Origin: Rhea pennata
Lineage: Eukaryota; Chordata; Aves; Rheiformes; Rheidae
Reading direction: 5' to 3'
Assembly (NCBI RefSeq): GCF_028389875.1
Contig: NC_084702.1
Location: 68,669,582 to 68,733,581, forward strand
DNA length: 64,000 nt
How positions within the stretch are numbered: position 1 is the stretch's first letter; each line of letters starts with the position of its first letter. Of the stretch, positions 49,201 through 57,163 are shown piece after piece. Under the pieces are notes generated by a model. It searched no databases, was not told the DNA's origin, and saw only the letters and a program-made list of their open reading frames with translations. The translations under genes were made by a program, and so were the position numbers.

Positions 49201-49352
49201 TTGATCATATCCAAACTTTAACCTGCTACTTTGGTGTTATGAAATGCCAATTTGTTTGAAAATGGGAATACACTCAAATAAGCAAGGTTTTTTAAAATTC
49301 TGTTTCAGATCATTCTAGATGGAACCGCAGGCAGCCTGTAGTCTGCTCATGA
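28144..49352 (+). CDS. RANBP3L: RANBP3L, Ran-binding protein 3-like (13 exons; overall gene entry)
   Basis: The thirteen exons listed below join in one open frame of 1,283 nt. With the 23267 exon the product is 455 residues (numbering used here). Visible parts: an AQPTFVFEK motif after the start, a basic cluster RKRTRSSS at 67-74 like the NLS and kinase site of RANBP3, RPAILQPP at 123-130, FVFGENMIERVL at 204-215, and a RanBD1 domain from about 273 to 400 (INCKLFVFNK, WIERGRGSLRLND, MRNQGSLRLIL, LYAAIHHRLVALR). An acidic patch DSDDEDDE follows at 424-431, then the C-terminus NRRQPVVCS. The order and motifs match human RANBP3L. The family binds Ran-GTP and acts as a nuclear export cofactor; RANBP3L is reported to export SMAD1/5/8 and so limit BMP signalling. 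All introns are GT-AG. NADK2 follows about 7 kb downstream in the same direction, as in human. Confidence 0.93.
28461..28497 (+). CDS. RANBP3L: RANBP3L exon: RPAED micro-exon
   Basis: A 37-nt exon between acceptor TTTTTTTTCCAG and donor AATG|GTAATA. It encodes RPAEDPVCKAEN and leaves in phase 1. Human has RPAED at the same place. Confidence 0.92.
29098..29175 (+). CDS. RANBP3L: RANBP3L exon: basic nuclear-localisation-like cluster
   Basis: 78 nt, acceptor TTTTCTTTAG, donor ACAG|GTATGC, phase 1 in and out. It encodes FISCFRKRTRSSSFALQK and then SDSQSNT. The RKRTRSSS run aligns with KRVRSSS of human RANBP3L and KRERTSS of RANBP3. In RANBP3 this is the NLS and the site of RSK/AKT phosphorylation, so a similar role is inferred. 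Confidence 0.93.
30733..30804 (+). CDS. RANBP3L: RANBP3L exon: NNIFMTSALL
   Basis: 72 nt, acceptor CTTCTTTAG, donor GAAG|GTAACT, phase 1 in and out. It encodes (V)KMNNIFMTSALLRRKTN and then TKTTKE. Human has VRKNNVFMTSAL at this position. Confidence 0.93.
31182..31312 (+). repeat. Mixed CA/TG/TA microsatellite
   Basis: An intronic tract of alternating CACA, TATATG, TGTGTG, TATGTATG and TATATA units. It is Z-DNA-prone and likely polymorphic. Overlapping 70-90-residue frames here are repeat artefacts. Confidence 0.9.
31527..31651 (+). CDS. RANBP3L: RANBP3L exon: RPAILQPP
   Basis: 125 nt, acceptor TTTACAAG, donor TTCAG|GTAAAA, enters phase 1 and leaves phase 0. It encodes CLSQSRLRNVIRPAILQPPQ and then TFTCPENPITSLVTKKRAHVQ. 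The IRPAILQ core is shared with human RANBP3L and appears as LRPAVLQ in RANBP3. Confidence 0.94.
32107..32210 (+). CDS. RANBP3L: RANBP3L exon: Ser-rich linker
   Basis: 104 nt, acceptor ATTATTCCTAG, donor CACG|GTAAGA, enters phase 0 and leaves phase 2. It encodes LSENSSYFSAENSLSLK followed by a Ser/Thr-rich stretch ending SPKTA. It aligns weakly with NSYLLSENLSRARISVQLS of human and is the least conserved of the internal exons. Confidence 0.85.
32211..36187 (+). other. RANBP3L intron (about 4 kb)
   Basis: AT-rich intron with no recognisable exon on either strand. Segments near 33.1-33.4 kb and 34.1-34.4 kb are somewhat less AT-rich and may be decayed repeats I cannot name. A T-tract lies near 33647-33656. 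Confidence 0.6.
36188..36272 (+). CDS. RANBP3L: RANBP3L exon: FVFGENMIERVL
   Basis: 85 nt, acceptor TCCCATAG, donor TTTG|GTAAGA, enters phase 2 and leaves phase 0. It encodes TQQAEDRSIVNSSNSDFVFG followed by ENMIERVL. The FVFGENM-ERVL signature is near-invariant in RANBP3 and RANBP3L; the FxFG-like core probably contacts the export machinery. Confidence 0.96.
37361..37454 (+). CDS. RANBP3L: RANBP3L exon: linker before Ran-binding domain
   Basis: 94 nt, acceptor AATTTTCTAG, donor ACAG|GTAAGT (perfect consensus), enters phase 0 and leaves phase 1. It encodes SPEKHPKTCNGADSYKGE and then VTSVYMESFHPQT. DSY aligns with DSYAKEK in human. Its phase joins directly to the 38604 exon and gives no frame break. 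Confidence 0.9.
38568..38593 (+). repeat. Poly(T)26 forming the polypyrimidine tract of an acceptor
   Basis: 26 consecutive T end ten bases before exon 38604 (TTTGATCTTTCAG|GAATAG). The tract acts as the splice-acceptor pyrimidine tract and is likely variable in length. Confidence 0.95.
38604..38734 (+). CDS. RANBP3L: RANBP3L exon: start of Ran-binding domain
   Basis: 131 nt, acceptor GATCTTTCAG, donor TACAG|GTGTGT, enters phase 1 and leaves phase 0. It encodes IAFMKNATLTESAAACIS, then KPVEKIMLDKVEIITGEEAE and HNVLQ. The last part matches LLEKIDVITGEETEHNVL of human RANBP3L, the N-terminal edge of RanBD1. Confidence 0.96.
39558..39606 (+). repeat. TA/TG microsatellite
   Basis: Alternating TATATATG, TGCGTGTGTG and TATATATATA units in the intron before exon 39702. 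Confidence 0.9.
39656..39680 (+). repeat. Perfect intronic hairpin at a splice acceptor
   Basis: AAAATTGCCA (39656-39665) and TGGCAATTTT (39671-39680) are exact reverse complements around a 5-nt loop TTGGC. The stem ends 21 bases before exon 39702, covering the usual branch-point window. Confidence 0.75.
39702..39822 (+). CDS. RANBP3L: RANBP3L exon: Ran-binding domain, part 2
   Basis: 121 nt, acceptor TTCTATTTTAG, donor CTAA|GTAAGA, enters phase 0 and leaves phase 1. It encodes INCKLFVFNKLSLTWIERG and then RGSLRLNDTSSNKLGMLQSRL. The INCKLFVFNK and WIERGRG-LRLND motifs are the signature of RanBD1. The equivalent human stretch is nearly identical. Confidence 0.97.
40407..40546 (+). CDS. RANBP3L: RANBP3L exon: Ran-binding domain, part 3
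   Basis: 140 nt, acceptor TTACTTTAG, donor TACAG|GTAAGC, enters phase 1 and leaves phase 0. It encodes MRNQGSLRLILNSRLWDQM, then VIKRANRKSLCFTATDQDHS and VQVFLIQ, matching the RanBD1 core of the human protein. The split codon with the previous exon makes Ile, giving QSRLIMRNQG. Confidence 0.97.
40547..43782 (+). other. RANBP3L intron (about 3.2 kb)
   Basis: AT-rich intron with an antisense ancient LINE at 42.6-43.3 kb. Frames of about 80-150 residues near 41.2-41.7 kb have no recognisable homology and no coding signature. Confidence 0.6.
42560..43340 (-). mobile_element. Ancient CR1-type LINE fragment, antisense
   Basis: Read on the + strand, this segment follows the reverse complement of the 3' part of old amniote CR1 elements. 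It has CTTTTTAGCCTCTTTTCATA near 43076, a GATCATTTTAGATGCCCTTCTCT-like run near 43117, then GTACTGAACAAAGTACTCAAGACGTGGG-type and TTCTTGATGATGCCCAAC-type motifs. It is highly diverged and non-coding. The limits are approximate, and the exact subfamily cannot be set by eye. Confidence 0.6.
43783..43975 (+). CDS. RANBP3L: RANBP3L exon: end of Ran-binding domain and acidic tail
   Basis: 193 nt, acceptor TTTTCTGCAG, donor TCTG|GTAAGC, enters phase 0 and leaves phase 1. It encodes ASSKDAGYLYAAIHHRLVAL, then RSFTEQESDANQ, and later NCDSDDEDDEKVTQASSSGS. LYAAIHHRLVAL is the last helix of RanBD1 and is near-identical in human. An acidic patch follows the domain, as in RANBP3 and RANBP3L. Confidence 0.97.
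48071..48093 (+). repeat. Poly(A)23 tract
   Basis: 23 consecutive A followed by C, A6, G and A5. It could be an old retroposon tail, but no retroposon body or target duplication was recognised. Confidence 0.9.
48830..48857. repeat. Perfect 12-bp inverted repeat
   Basis: GATGTGTCTGAC (48830-48841) and GTCAGACACATC (48846-48857) are exact reverse complements around ATTA. Each arm carries a GTCTGAC/GTCAGAC motif, and GTCAGAC contains CAGAC, a SMAD-binding-element-like core. The stem is too short for a typical miRNA precursor. Confidence 0.7.
49309..49352 (+). CDS. RANBP3L: RANBP3L last coding exon
   Basis: 44 coding nt after acceptor TCTGTTTCAG, entering phase 1. With the carried-over G it encodes DHSRWNRRQPVVCS and stops at TGA 49350-49352. 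Human ends in DPSSWTHRQSVACS, so the short C-terminal tail is conserved, including the final Cys-Ser. Confidence 0.93.
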
Positions 49353-49642
49353 CAGCTACCAGAGGTTACAACAGTGCAGCTGGGAGCTCATCTTCCTGAA
49401 ATCTCTAAGCTGGTTCATCAGTCCCTGAAGAGAGGAAATCAGATATTTTACTTCATGACTTTCAAGCAAAAGTTAATTTTAGGACAGCTTAAGTTTAACA
49501 CATTGGAAAAGAACCTAAGATGCACTTTAAGGATTCCAGTTAGCATGCTTTGCACTGAGATGAGACTGACAGGATGGTTTCCAGTATTCAAGAAATGTTA
49601 CAAAGGCTTTGGGTTATAGAGTTAAATATATTTATAGGCATT

Positions 49643-49648
49643 ATTAAA
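49643..49648 (+). terminator. Candidate proximal poly(A) signal ATTAAA
   Basis: This is the most common variant signal and lies about 290 bases after the RANBP3L stop codon. A T-rich stretch follows at some distance (49740-49760). It is a motif match only. Confidence 0.3.
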
Positions 49649-51825
49649 GTAAGGAATTTAAAACTGAATCAATGTTCATTCATCATATTGATGGATAAAG
49701 TGATATAACCATGAATAATAGTATACCTGAATATATATTTGTTTTTTTGATCTGTTATTTAAAACATACATTTTGAAGACTTTAAATTGGGCTTCACTGA
49801 ACACATTTAAAATTGTGTGGCAGCATTCATCAGTACACATAAGAACTGTCAATGGCAGTTTAGCATGAACAAGGTCTGTAGTAACAAGCCTTCATAATCA
49901 AGCAAGTTTTTTATTGTGAAAATATATGGAGGTGTAGACTCCAGGTATGAAATTTTGTTAAAGGGCAAAGAACCAAGATCTGCTTTTACACCCTCAAGCT
50001 GCAAGAGAATTTAGCATTAAGAACTGAAAGCTAGAAGTTCTATGGAGCATTTGAGCTTTAAAATCTAAAAGTGTATCCGTTTGCACTCATGAACACCTTC
50101 TTTGCTTGCACAAAACAAGCACTTGCACTGTTAATTGTCCATTTGATATATACAAATAAGTGCACATATGATATGACTGGAGAGCTCCATAAAAATTTCT
50201 TAAATACGTGAAAGATTACTTCAGATCTTTTTTTAATTGTCAATATCCCTAAACAGCATCATCTCTTGTAACAAGGCGAAGCTGTTACGTGCCCTAATAT
50301 GTGCAATAATACCAACAGTGCCAAAGACCCAATCAATTTGTAAAAGTAATTCCACAAGCTACTGTTCATTGTGTAATCATTCCTATGAAGAATTAGAAAA
50401 ATCAATTCTCCTCAGTGATACCTGTGAGCTAACAAAGTATCAGATCCTTCATAACCCCATGCACAATACAGAGACACCATTTAATGCTCTTCACTTTAAG
50501 AAAATGTCTGTTTTCATTCTCCTGCAACCCTCCGCTACTTTTTATATTGTTGGTTACCAAATACTATTTTCTTGTCATTCTCAGAGATGAAAAAATATTC
50601 TAGAATATCTGAAGATTTCTTCATTAAGGTAGCTGTAATAATTTCTGAACCTTAAAAGCCAGGCTTGAAGAGTAAAATCAAAATTTAGTTTTCCCATCTG
50701 AACATATATATAAAGTTGGAAGAATTCCAGATTCCTTCTGAATTTTCAATGGCCTGCCAAAATTAGCATCTGGATTATGCTGAATCTTAAACAGCCTGCC
50801 TAAACTAGCACTTGTCTGACATTGATTTAGCATCCAGATGACAGTGAGCCTAAGTGGGTCTGGGGTTTTGCCTACAGGAAAAAGGAAGTGTTTCACAAGA
50901 GAACATCTGTCTCAAATACTTAAGCTGGTATACAGCACTGGGATGCTGTGACTCTTCAGTTTACTGATATTCAAATAGCCATGATAACAAAAATGTACTT
51001 TCCATGACTAGCTGTACATAGTGTCCTTTCCTATCAGTCTCACTCCTGATGACCACAGCTATGTTTGTATCACTGACCTCCATATTTCATTGCAGCAACT
51101 CAGACTTGGGAACAAAACTCTATGTTATAAAAACTTCCAACAGTTGTAAAACACGGCAGCCCTATGTATTTAGCAACAGGTCATGGTGAGAACTTTGCCC
51201 TGGACCTCAGCTGGTTATGCCCTGAATGCAGAGTTTGATTTCAAAGTCTGCCCTGATAATCAAAGCCCATGAAAACGGGCCCAAGTGTCTGAGAGACTGT
51301 CATGGTATCCCACTACAGCTGTAAAATCCTTGCCAAATGAAGGAGTTTCAGAGAAGAGACAGAGCTTTGGCAGATGCAAGACCTAAACTTCGGAATTTGC
51401 TATCACAACATATGTAACGAGGCTTATGCTCATCAGAAAAAACAAAAACTTTGAGTTGACTTTTCCCAAGATCACTATATATACATGCAAAAAAAATGTT
51501 TATGTACACATACACATTTAAAAATGAAGCTGTATCTCCCAAAAGCTGAGGAGGAAAAGAGATGTTTAACTATTTTAATTATTTTGACGAGTTTGGATAC
51601 TGTGGTAATAGAGGCCATATAAATACATAGATGTGCAGACATATTTATGTTACAAATTTTTACTCTTGAAATTCTAATATTTATTCTATTTAGTCTCATT
51701 GCACTAAAAATCATTGTTTTCAAAACTGAAGGTGTGCTAATACGTAATATATTAAGTTGGTTTTGCTAATGTAAAGTTTGTCATTTTATGACAGCCACAG
51801 CAACAAAGCATTACTGTGTCCCCAA

Positions 51826-51831
51826 AATAAA
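51826..51831 (+). terminator. Candidate distal poly(A) signal AATAAA
   Basis: The first canonical AATAAA I noticed after the RANBP3L stop, within CCCCAAAATAAACCATTTTC. Further AATAAA hexamers occur at 52536 and near 52902. Confidence 0.3.
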
Positions 51832-51850
51832 CCATTTTCCCATGCCTTTC

Positions 51851-54800
51851 AGTCTAATTAGGTGTCTTATATTGTGTCCCAGCTGTAGTTTTCTACAAGC
51901 AGTTCCTCTCATGCTGCAGTATTTCTAGCCCGTTTTTCCTAAGAAAACAAGATCTAAACAATTGTTTACTCTGTCCCTGTATCTGTCTGACGCAAGCTGC
52001 GCCCACTGTTTGGTTTCAGACAAATTTGATCAGAGACAAATATTTGACAAGAGACAGTGCAAAAATAATTTCTTAAAGTTCATGAAAATTTGTAATTGTT
52101 GGGAGACACAACTCAGATGAGGGTGTCCTTTGAGGAAAGAGCTTCAGAGTAAACTCAGTACTTTGAGGCTTTTGTGGATGAGGATGTGGATATGGATGAA
52201 CCAGTTGCAACATTTGCTGGGAAGGAGGACACAGGAAAAACATGGCAGGATAGATAGCTGGAATTACTGTGAATTACTGGAATTACTTTACTGGGAAGTA
52301 CAGTAGGGACGTGGCTCAAATCCATATGAAACTAGATATCATTAGTTTTGCTGTTCATGGAGTAACCTGTTCTACTTTTTTTCAAAAGGCCATTTTATTT
52401 ACAGAACATACCTTCTGCATCAAAATTTCTGTCAAATCCCTGTGATTCACTTGTATATATGAGCATGAAGGATCAGAAAGTCATAGATATTACTAGGGGA
52501 GTAGTTTTCAAAAGAAGCCAGAATTAACAATTCCTAATAAAAGGATATATATTTGCAGATAGCTGACATTATGAGTTTCTGACAAAAAATATTTGGATGA
52601 GATGATAACCTAAATTCATTATTCTATGGTCAGGAAGTGTTTATTTCAAAAATTTTTGTATCTCTTCCTAAATCTTGTGACTTTTTTAATGTTGTGATCT
52701 TTAATGACCTCTAAATCACAGTTAGAGTTCAGTAATGCCTCTAGTGAATGAATCAGCACAGGGAAAACTGCGCATTTGCTATTACTTCTAGTGCTACAGA
52801 CAGACTGTAAAAAATAGATTGGGATGGAAATAGCATACTTTTTTCTGTAAGAGATGTTTTTAGAAGACTTAACCCTGGGGCGCCCTGGCAGGAAAATATG
52901 CAATAAACATTTAAAGCCTTTCCTATAGCACTTGTCTGTCTAAAAAGTGGAGTTTAGATTCCAGAGTCATATTCAGAAGCATTAAATTCATTTTTAGGAA
53001 ACTGTGTGTCTGTAGCTATTTCAGCATATTCAAATTGCTTCTGAAATGCTGAAGTCTGTTCTGTTAGTCTGCTTCATGGATGATGTAGTTTATTTTGCAT
53101 ACACAAGAAAGAAGAAAAGCAGACAAGTAAATTTTTGTTAATACATATCCTAGTGAAAGTGTGGACAAGAAAGCTTGCCCTTAAGTTTTATGGAAAAATA
53201 ATAATTTGCATTCATAAAAATAACTGCATTTATTGTTACTGTTCTGAAACATCCTGCTCTTTTGGGGAATTTATAAAGCAAGTTACAGGAACCAACAACA
53301 TAATCACTGCTGAGAGTACCTATATTGCAAGCAAAATGCGAGCACACATGCATAGAATTTGGCCTCAGGAATTCAATAAGAATGTAACTGCTAATTAATC
53401 TACCAGGATTGTAAGAGTCTGATGCGTTGAACAAGTGTTGTTTTCTCTAGGAGTCCGTCTGGAGTTTTCCTCTGAATAAGCAGAATTAACAACTGTGGTC
53501 AGTTGGGTTCACAATCTGAGGACTCAGTTTCGTAAAACGTTACCTAGACGGCCTGTTTACCCCTTCTTCTGTGAATGCAACCAACACTGATAGCGTTATC
53601 ATCTTCAATATAAAGATAACATTATCATTTTCAGATATCAGTAGGAGTTAAACACGTATTAAGAAACTCTAGAGATCATAAATGATTGGATAAGTTAATT
53701 GTATAAATGGTTATTAATTAAGTAACAACAAGATGTCATTACTCATAGACTTTAATAGGAGAATGTAACTTCTGTAGAAATGAACAGTTGTCCTAGACTG
53801 TAATTGCAGTAGAACCAATGTGCAAATTCTGTTGCATTAAAGAGGCTATGTTTGAAGAATGTTTATGGTACAGTCTTCCACTGCTGGAGTTTTGCAGCTA
53901 GTGCAGTGGTTTAGGAATAATTTAGTTTCTACATAAAAATGATTCCAGTTACACTGTTTCAAAAAGATCATTTTAAGATTATTATATAGGTTTTTGTTTT
54001 AAAGTCCATTATGTAGTTTGATGAACATAGAACTAAGGCTGCTTGATTTTCTATAGGATTATGTCTTGACATTTACCTCATCTATTAATTCCTTGGTGTC
54101 TAAACTGGATGTTACACTGAAGCTGCAAGTGCTAGTGAGGTGTCTTTTTTCATAAGGAGTTTAACAAGCTTTGAGTTCTCTGTCCCTTTGATAAATTTGA
54201 TTGCAGGCAGCCAACGGTTAAACAGTTACTACTGTGAGAATTCATCCCTGCCCTGTATTCATATCGTAAGAATACCAGGCTTACACTTATTAATTCCACA
54301 TGAAGAAATCTGTCCTTTAAGGCACTGGGTGTATTGCTCTGAAGTGATTTAAAATGTGGCATGGATATGTGGCATCATATATGTCAGTCTATGAACATAT
54401 TTTGAAATGACTAACTGTATCATTTGACAGATACTTGGGTCTTATTCACATAAATCCAAGTGTATGCTCAAAGTAAAGGGTGTAGTAAGGGAGAGGCTGG
54501 TAAGTTTATTGAAAATTTTGAAAGTAGTATTAGCCACTGCTCACCTACAAAGTAAGACACAATCTGTAAGATTCCACAACATCTGTTCTATCTATGTGTT
54601 ATAGAAAGTTTGGATCTTTTTCCAAATACAGAATGGGATATCAGAAGATCTGAGTGCTACTCTTCAACTAACCTGTTAGAGACTTCCTTTTTGGATCTTG
54701 GATCAATCACTTGATGGTTTGAGTCTCAGCTCTGCTTCCAGAACCTGAAGATACGCTGTTTTAAATTTACATTTTCAGATATTTTTCATATTTTATGCTT

Positions 54801-55974
54801 ATTAATTCGAAAGACTATTAGATGATAATGGCATGGCCTCAGAGTACAATAAGGCTTCATATTCAAACCTGCAATAGTGGTTAAAGTTGATTTGTTTTGC
54901 AAAGATCGAAACAGTTAAATATACCTACGTAACTTGTGAAGCACAGAATCACAGCATCATAGAGGAGTAATTCAATTGTCAAATAGGTTATAAAATAGAT
55001 ACCCTTCAGAATAGAGCCATAAATTGTCTTACCTTTTCAAAATCTTCTATCCTTTTGGTCTCTGTGATCTGGTATTATTTACTGCTTTGTACAATGTAAA
55101 AGTTAATGGTTATACAGCACAAGATATTTTTTGGTTAGCAAGGGAATTAGTTATGTTTAATTACTATCTGGTCTGTTTTATGGTAGTTTCCATCAAGGCT
55201 AGGCTAATCAGTAGATAGAAAAGCTCCCACCTATCAGTAAAGACTGGATGGAGCTTTTGTTCTGTATTGTTATAGCACTGCAATAGCATATGGCTGAATG
55301 GCTTTAGCTAGTCTGATCTCCTGACCCTTGTATGTAAAAAAGTATTGTAGTAGGCTACTGCACTGACAGCTAAAAAGGGGATTCTTCACTATCTCTCTAC
55401 AGCAGCTCAGATGGTAACTTCCTCCAAGGAAAGAACAGGCACAAGAGTAATTAGAAAAATATAAGTAAATGAAGCATTCAGTGTAGAAATACATTTTTGA
55501 AGTACATTTTTGATAATACCTGAAAAGACAGCTATTTAAAACCCATCAGTATTTCCAAATAGCTTGCTTACAGTATTAAACAGCAAAAGTAGCTCATGAT
55601 TTATAAATGCAGCTTTTCCCCGAGGCTTGCAAAATGCAGAGTTGCCCCACTCATATGTATTCACAGCGCTGCTTCAACGCTGTTTTCCCCAAGCCTTTGC
55701 TTTCACCACGTTGCCTCTGCTTCCTCAGGCAGTGCGATAAATGTAATAAAGACTGAACAGTCAGGGTAAGAGCTGGACTTTTCAAAAATGATTTTCTGAT
55801 GAGATCCTCACTAGATACTTAGCTCTTTTTTAAACAGAGAACCTGCTGCTTATTCAACTTTCCAAATCAGGTATGTAACACCACAAGCAATGCAGCTTTA
55901 GAGTAGGGAATCTCACTGAGGTCCGCCTCCGGATTTCACGAGCCTGTTTAGTACTAAGTCCTGCGTCCGTGAGT
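51851..55974. other. Intergenic stretch between RANBP3L and NADK2
   Basis: AT-rich, with no recognisable exon or RNA gene. A cluster of GATA motifs at 53.59-53.64 kb is the only organised regulatory-looking element I noticed. Confidence 0.55.
53586..53642. promoter_or_regulatory. Cluster of GATA motifs
   Basis: GATA cores on either strand occur at 53589, 53597, 53615, 53623, 53634 and 53636 (the last two overlap). Several sit in full WGATAR contexts, such as AAGATAAC at 53613. The cluster is bounded by ACTGATA and its reverse complement TATCAGT. It lies about 3 kb upstream of the NADK2 start. Motif evidence only. Confidence 0.35.
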
Positions 55975-56212
55975 TGGAACAGAGGAAGTAGCCGCCTTTA
56001 TTTCACGAACTGTTATAAAAGGAAGGGGCTGCGCGGCAGGACGTGAGGGGAGAGCAGCGACGATCCCCCGGCGGCCAGCAGAGAGCCCGCCGCGCGCCGA
56101 GCACAGGCGCCCAACCGCCCGCAACGGCCGTTGGGCCGGCAGCGCGGCGCGGCGCCTCGCGCCCCGCCCGGCGGAACGGCTGAAACCTCCGGCCGGGCAG
56201 GCGGGGAGCCGA

Positions 56213-56223
56213 GCGCATGCGCA
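56213..56223. promoter_or_regulatory. NRF1-type site 1
   Basis: GCGCATGCGCA matches the palindromic NRF1 consensus (YGCGCAYGCGCR) at all but the first base. NRF1 drives many nuclear genes for mitochondrial proteins, which fits a mitochondrial NAD kinase. Confidence 0.65.
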
Positions 56224-56233
56224 GCCTCTGCCG

Positions 56234-56239
56234 CACGTG
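56234..56239. promoter_or_regulatory. CACGTG E-box
   Basis: A perfect CACGTG lies 11 bases after the first NRF1-type site. It is a possible USF, MYC or CLOCK-family site. Confidence 0.45.
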
Positions 56240-56305
56240 AGCAGGACTCGCCACGCCGCGCGCTCTTTTCTCCCTTTGCCCACCCCGGGAGCGTAAGCGG
56301 GAAGG

Positions 56306-56316
56306 GCGCATGCGCG
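56306..56316. promoter_or_regulatory. NRF1-type site 2
   Basis: GCGCATGCGCG is a second near-perfect NRF1 palindrome, 93 bases downstream of the first. Confidence 0.6.
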
Positions 56317-56417
56317 CGCGGCGCTCCGCGCCGCGCCGCCCGCCGCTCTCCGCCGCGCGTGCACGCGCGCCGCGCGCGGCTCCGCCGCGGGGTGGGTGTG
56401 TCACGGCGCCCTTCCGC

Positions 56418-56422
56418 ATTGG
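56418..56422 (-). promoter_or_regulatory. Inverted CCAAT box
   Basis: ATTGG in the context CCGCATTGGTCGAG, a possible NF-Y site 174 bases upstream of the NADK2 ATG. Confidence 0.5.
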
Positions 56423-56595
56423 TCGAGGGCGGCGCCTGCGCGCGGCGAAGGGGTGGGCGTGCCGCGTGTGCCCAGCGCTGCCCGCGCGGGAGCAGCCTCA
56501 GTGCGGGCGCGGCCGCCGCCGGGCAGCGCTGCGCCCTCGCGGCTCCCGCTTGCGGGCCGCAGGCTCCCGGCCTGGGGGCCGAGCGAGCCCGGGCT

Positions 56596-56967
56596 ATGTC
56601 CTCCTCTCGCGGCTTCCTCTACGGCTACTTCTGCTTTCTCAGCCGGGCGGCCGCCCGCCGTTCCCTGCTGCTATGCCAGCGGGCCACGGGGGCTTTCTCC
56701 GTCCTCCCGGGGCTGCTGCTGCTCGGCGGCGCCCGGCGGCGCCTCTCCGCCTCCCGCGGGCGGGAGGGCGGCGGCCGGGCGACGGCGGCGACGGTCGGGC
56801 CGTGCGCGTCGAGGCGACGCGGCTACGGCGGGCTCGGCGCGGCGGCGGCGGCGGGCGGCGGGTTCCGGCCGGCGCGGGTGGCCGTGGTGGCCAAGACGAC
56901 GCGGTACGAGTTCGAGCAGCAGCGGTACCGCTACGCCGGGCTCTCCGAGGAGGACCTCAAGCAGCTG
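56596..56967 (+). CDS. NADK2: NADK2 (mitochondrial NAD kinase 2), coding exon 1
   Basis: The exon has 124 codons from ATG 56596 to donor AGCTG|GTGAGC, ending in phase 0. NADK2 phosphorylates NAD(H) with ATP to NADP(H) in the mitochondrial matrix. Residues 1 to about 60 are Arg/Ser/Leu-rich and acid-poor, as expected for a transit peptide (MSSSRGFLYGYF, aligning with the MTCYRGFLLG start of the human protein). Residues 90-124 read FRPARVAVVAKTTRYEFEQQ and then RYRYAGLSEEDLKQL, almost identical to human. The kinase GGDGT motif and catalytic domain must lie in exons beyond this window. The same frame stays open upstream to an ATG at 56131, but homology and a G at -3 favour 56596. The gene continues off the right edge, so it is partial only because the window ends. 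Confidence 0.95.
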
Positions 56968-57149
56968 GTGAGCGGCGGCGCGGAGTCCCGGGTGCCGAGG
57001 GGGAGCGGGGCGGGGCGGGCGGAGCGCGGAGCTCCGGCGGGGACGCGTCCCCGCGCCGTAGAGTTGGAGCGGAGCTGTTAGTGCGAGGCCCCGCGGGGTG
57101 CCGCCGCCTGGGCCCCCGCGGCGGCCCGCGCTGGCCGCTGCTGCGGGGC

Positions 57150-57163
57150 GGGGGGGGGGGGGG
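57150..57163 (+). repeat. Poly(G)14 run
   Basis: 14 consecutive G just inside NADK2 intron 1, flanked by GGGGCG and CTCGGGG. It can form G-quadruplexes and is a likely sequencing-error spot. Confidence 0.9.

Larger units (their letters stand above)
43976..49308 (+). other. Last RANBP3L intron (about 5.3 kb)
   Basis: AT-rich with no exon recognised. It contains an A23 tract at 48.07 kb and a perfect 12-bp inverted repeat at 48.83 kb. Frames of 60-100 residues show no homology. Confidence 0.65.
49353..51850 (+). other. Probable RANBP3L 3'UTR and downstream DNA
   Basis: No coding signal. Candidate poly(A) signals are ATTAAA at 49643-49648 (about 290 bases after the stop) and AATAAA at 51826-51831. 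The transcript end cannot be fixed from sequence alone. A 117-codon frame at 50237-50590 has no homology and is not called a gene. Confidence 0.5.
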
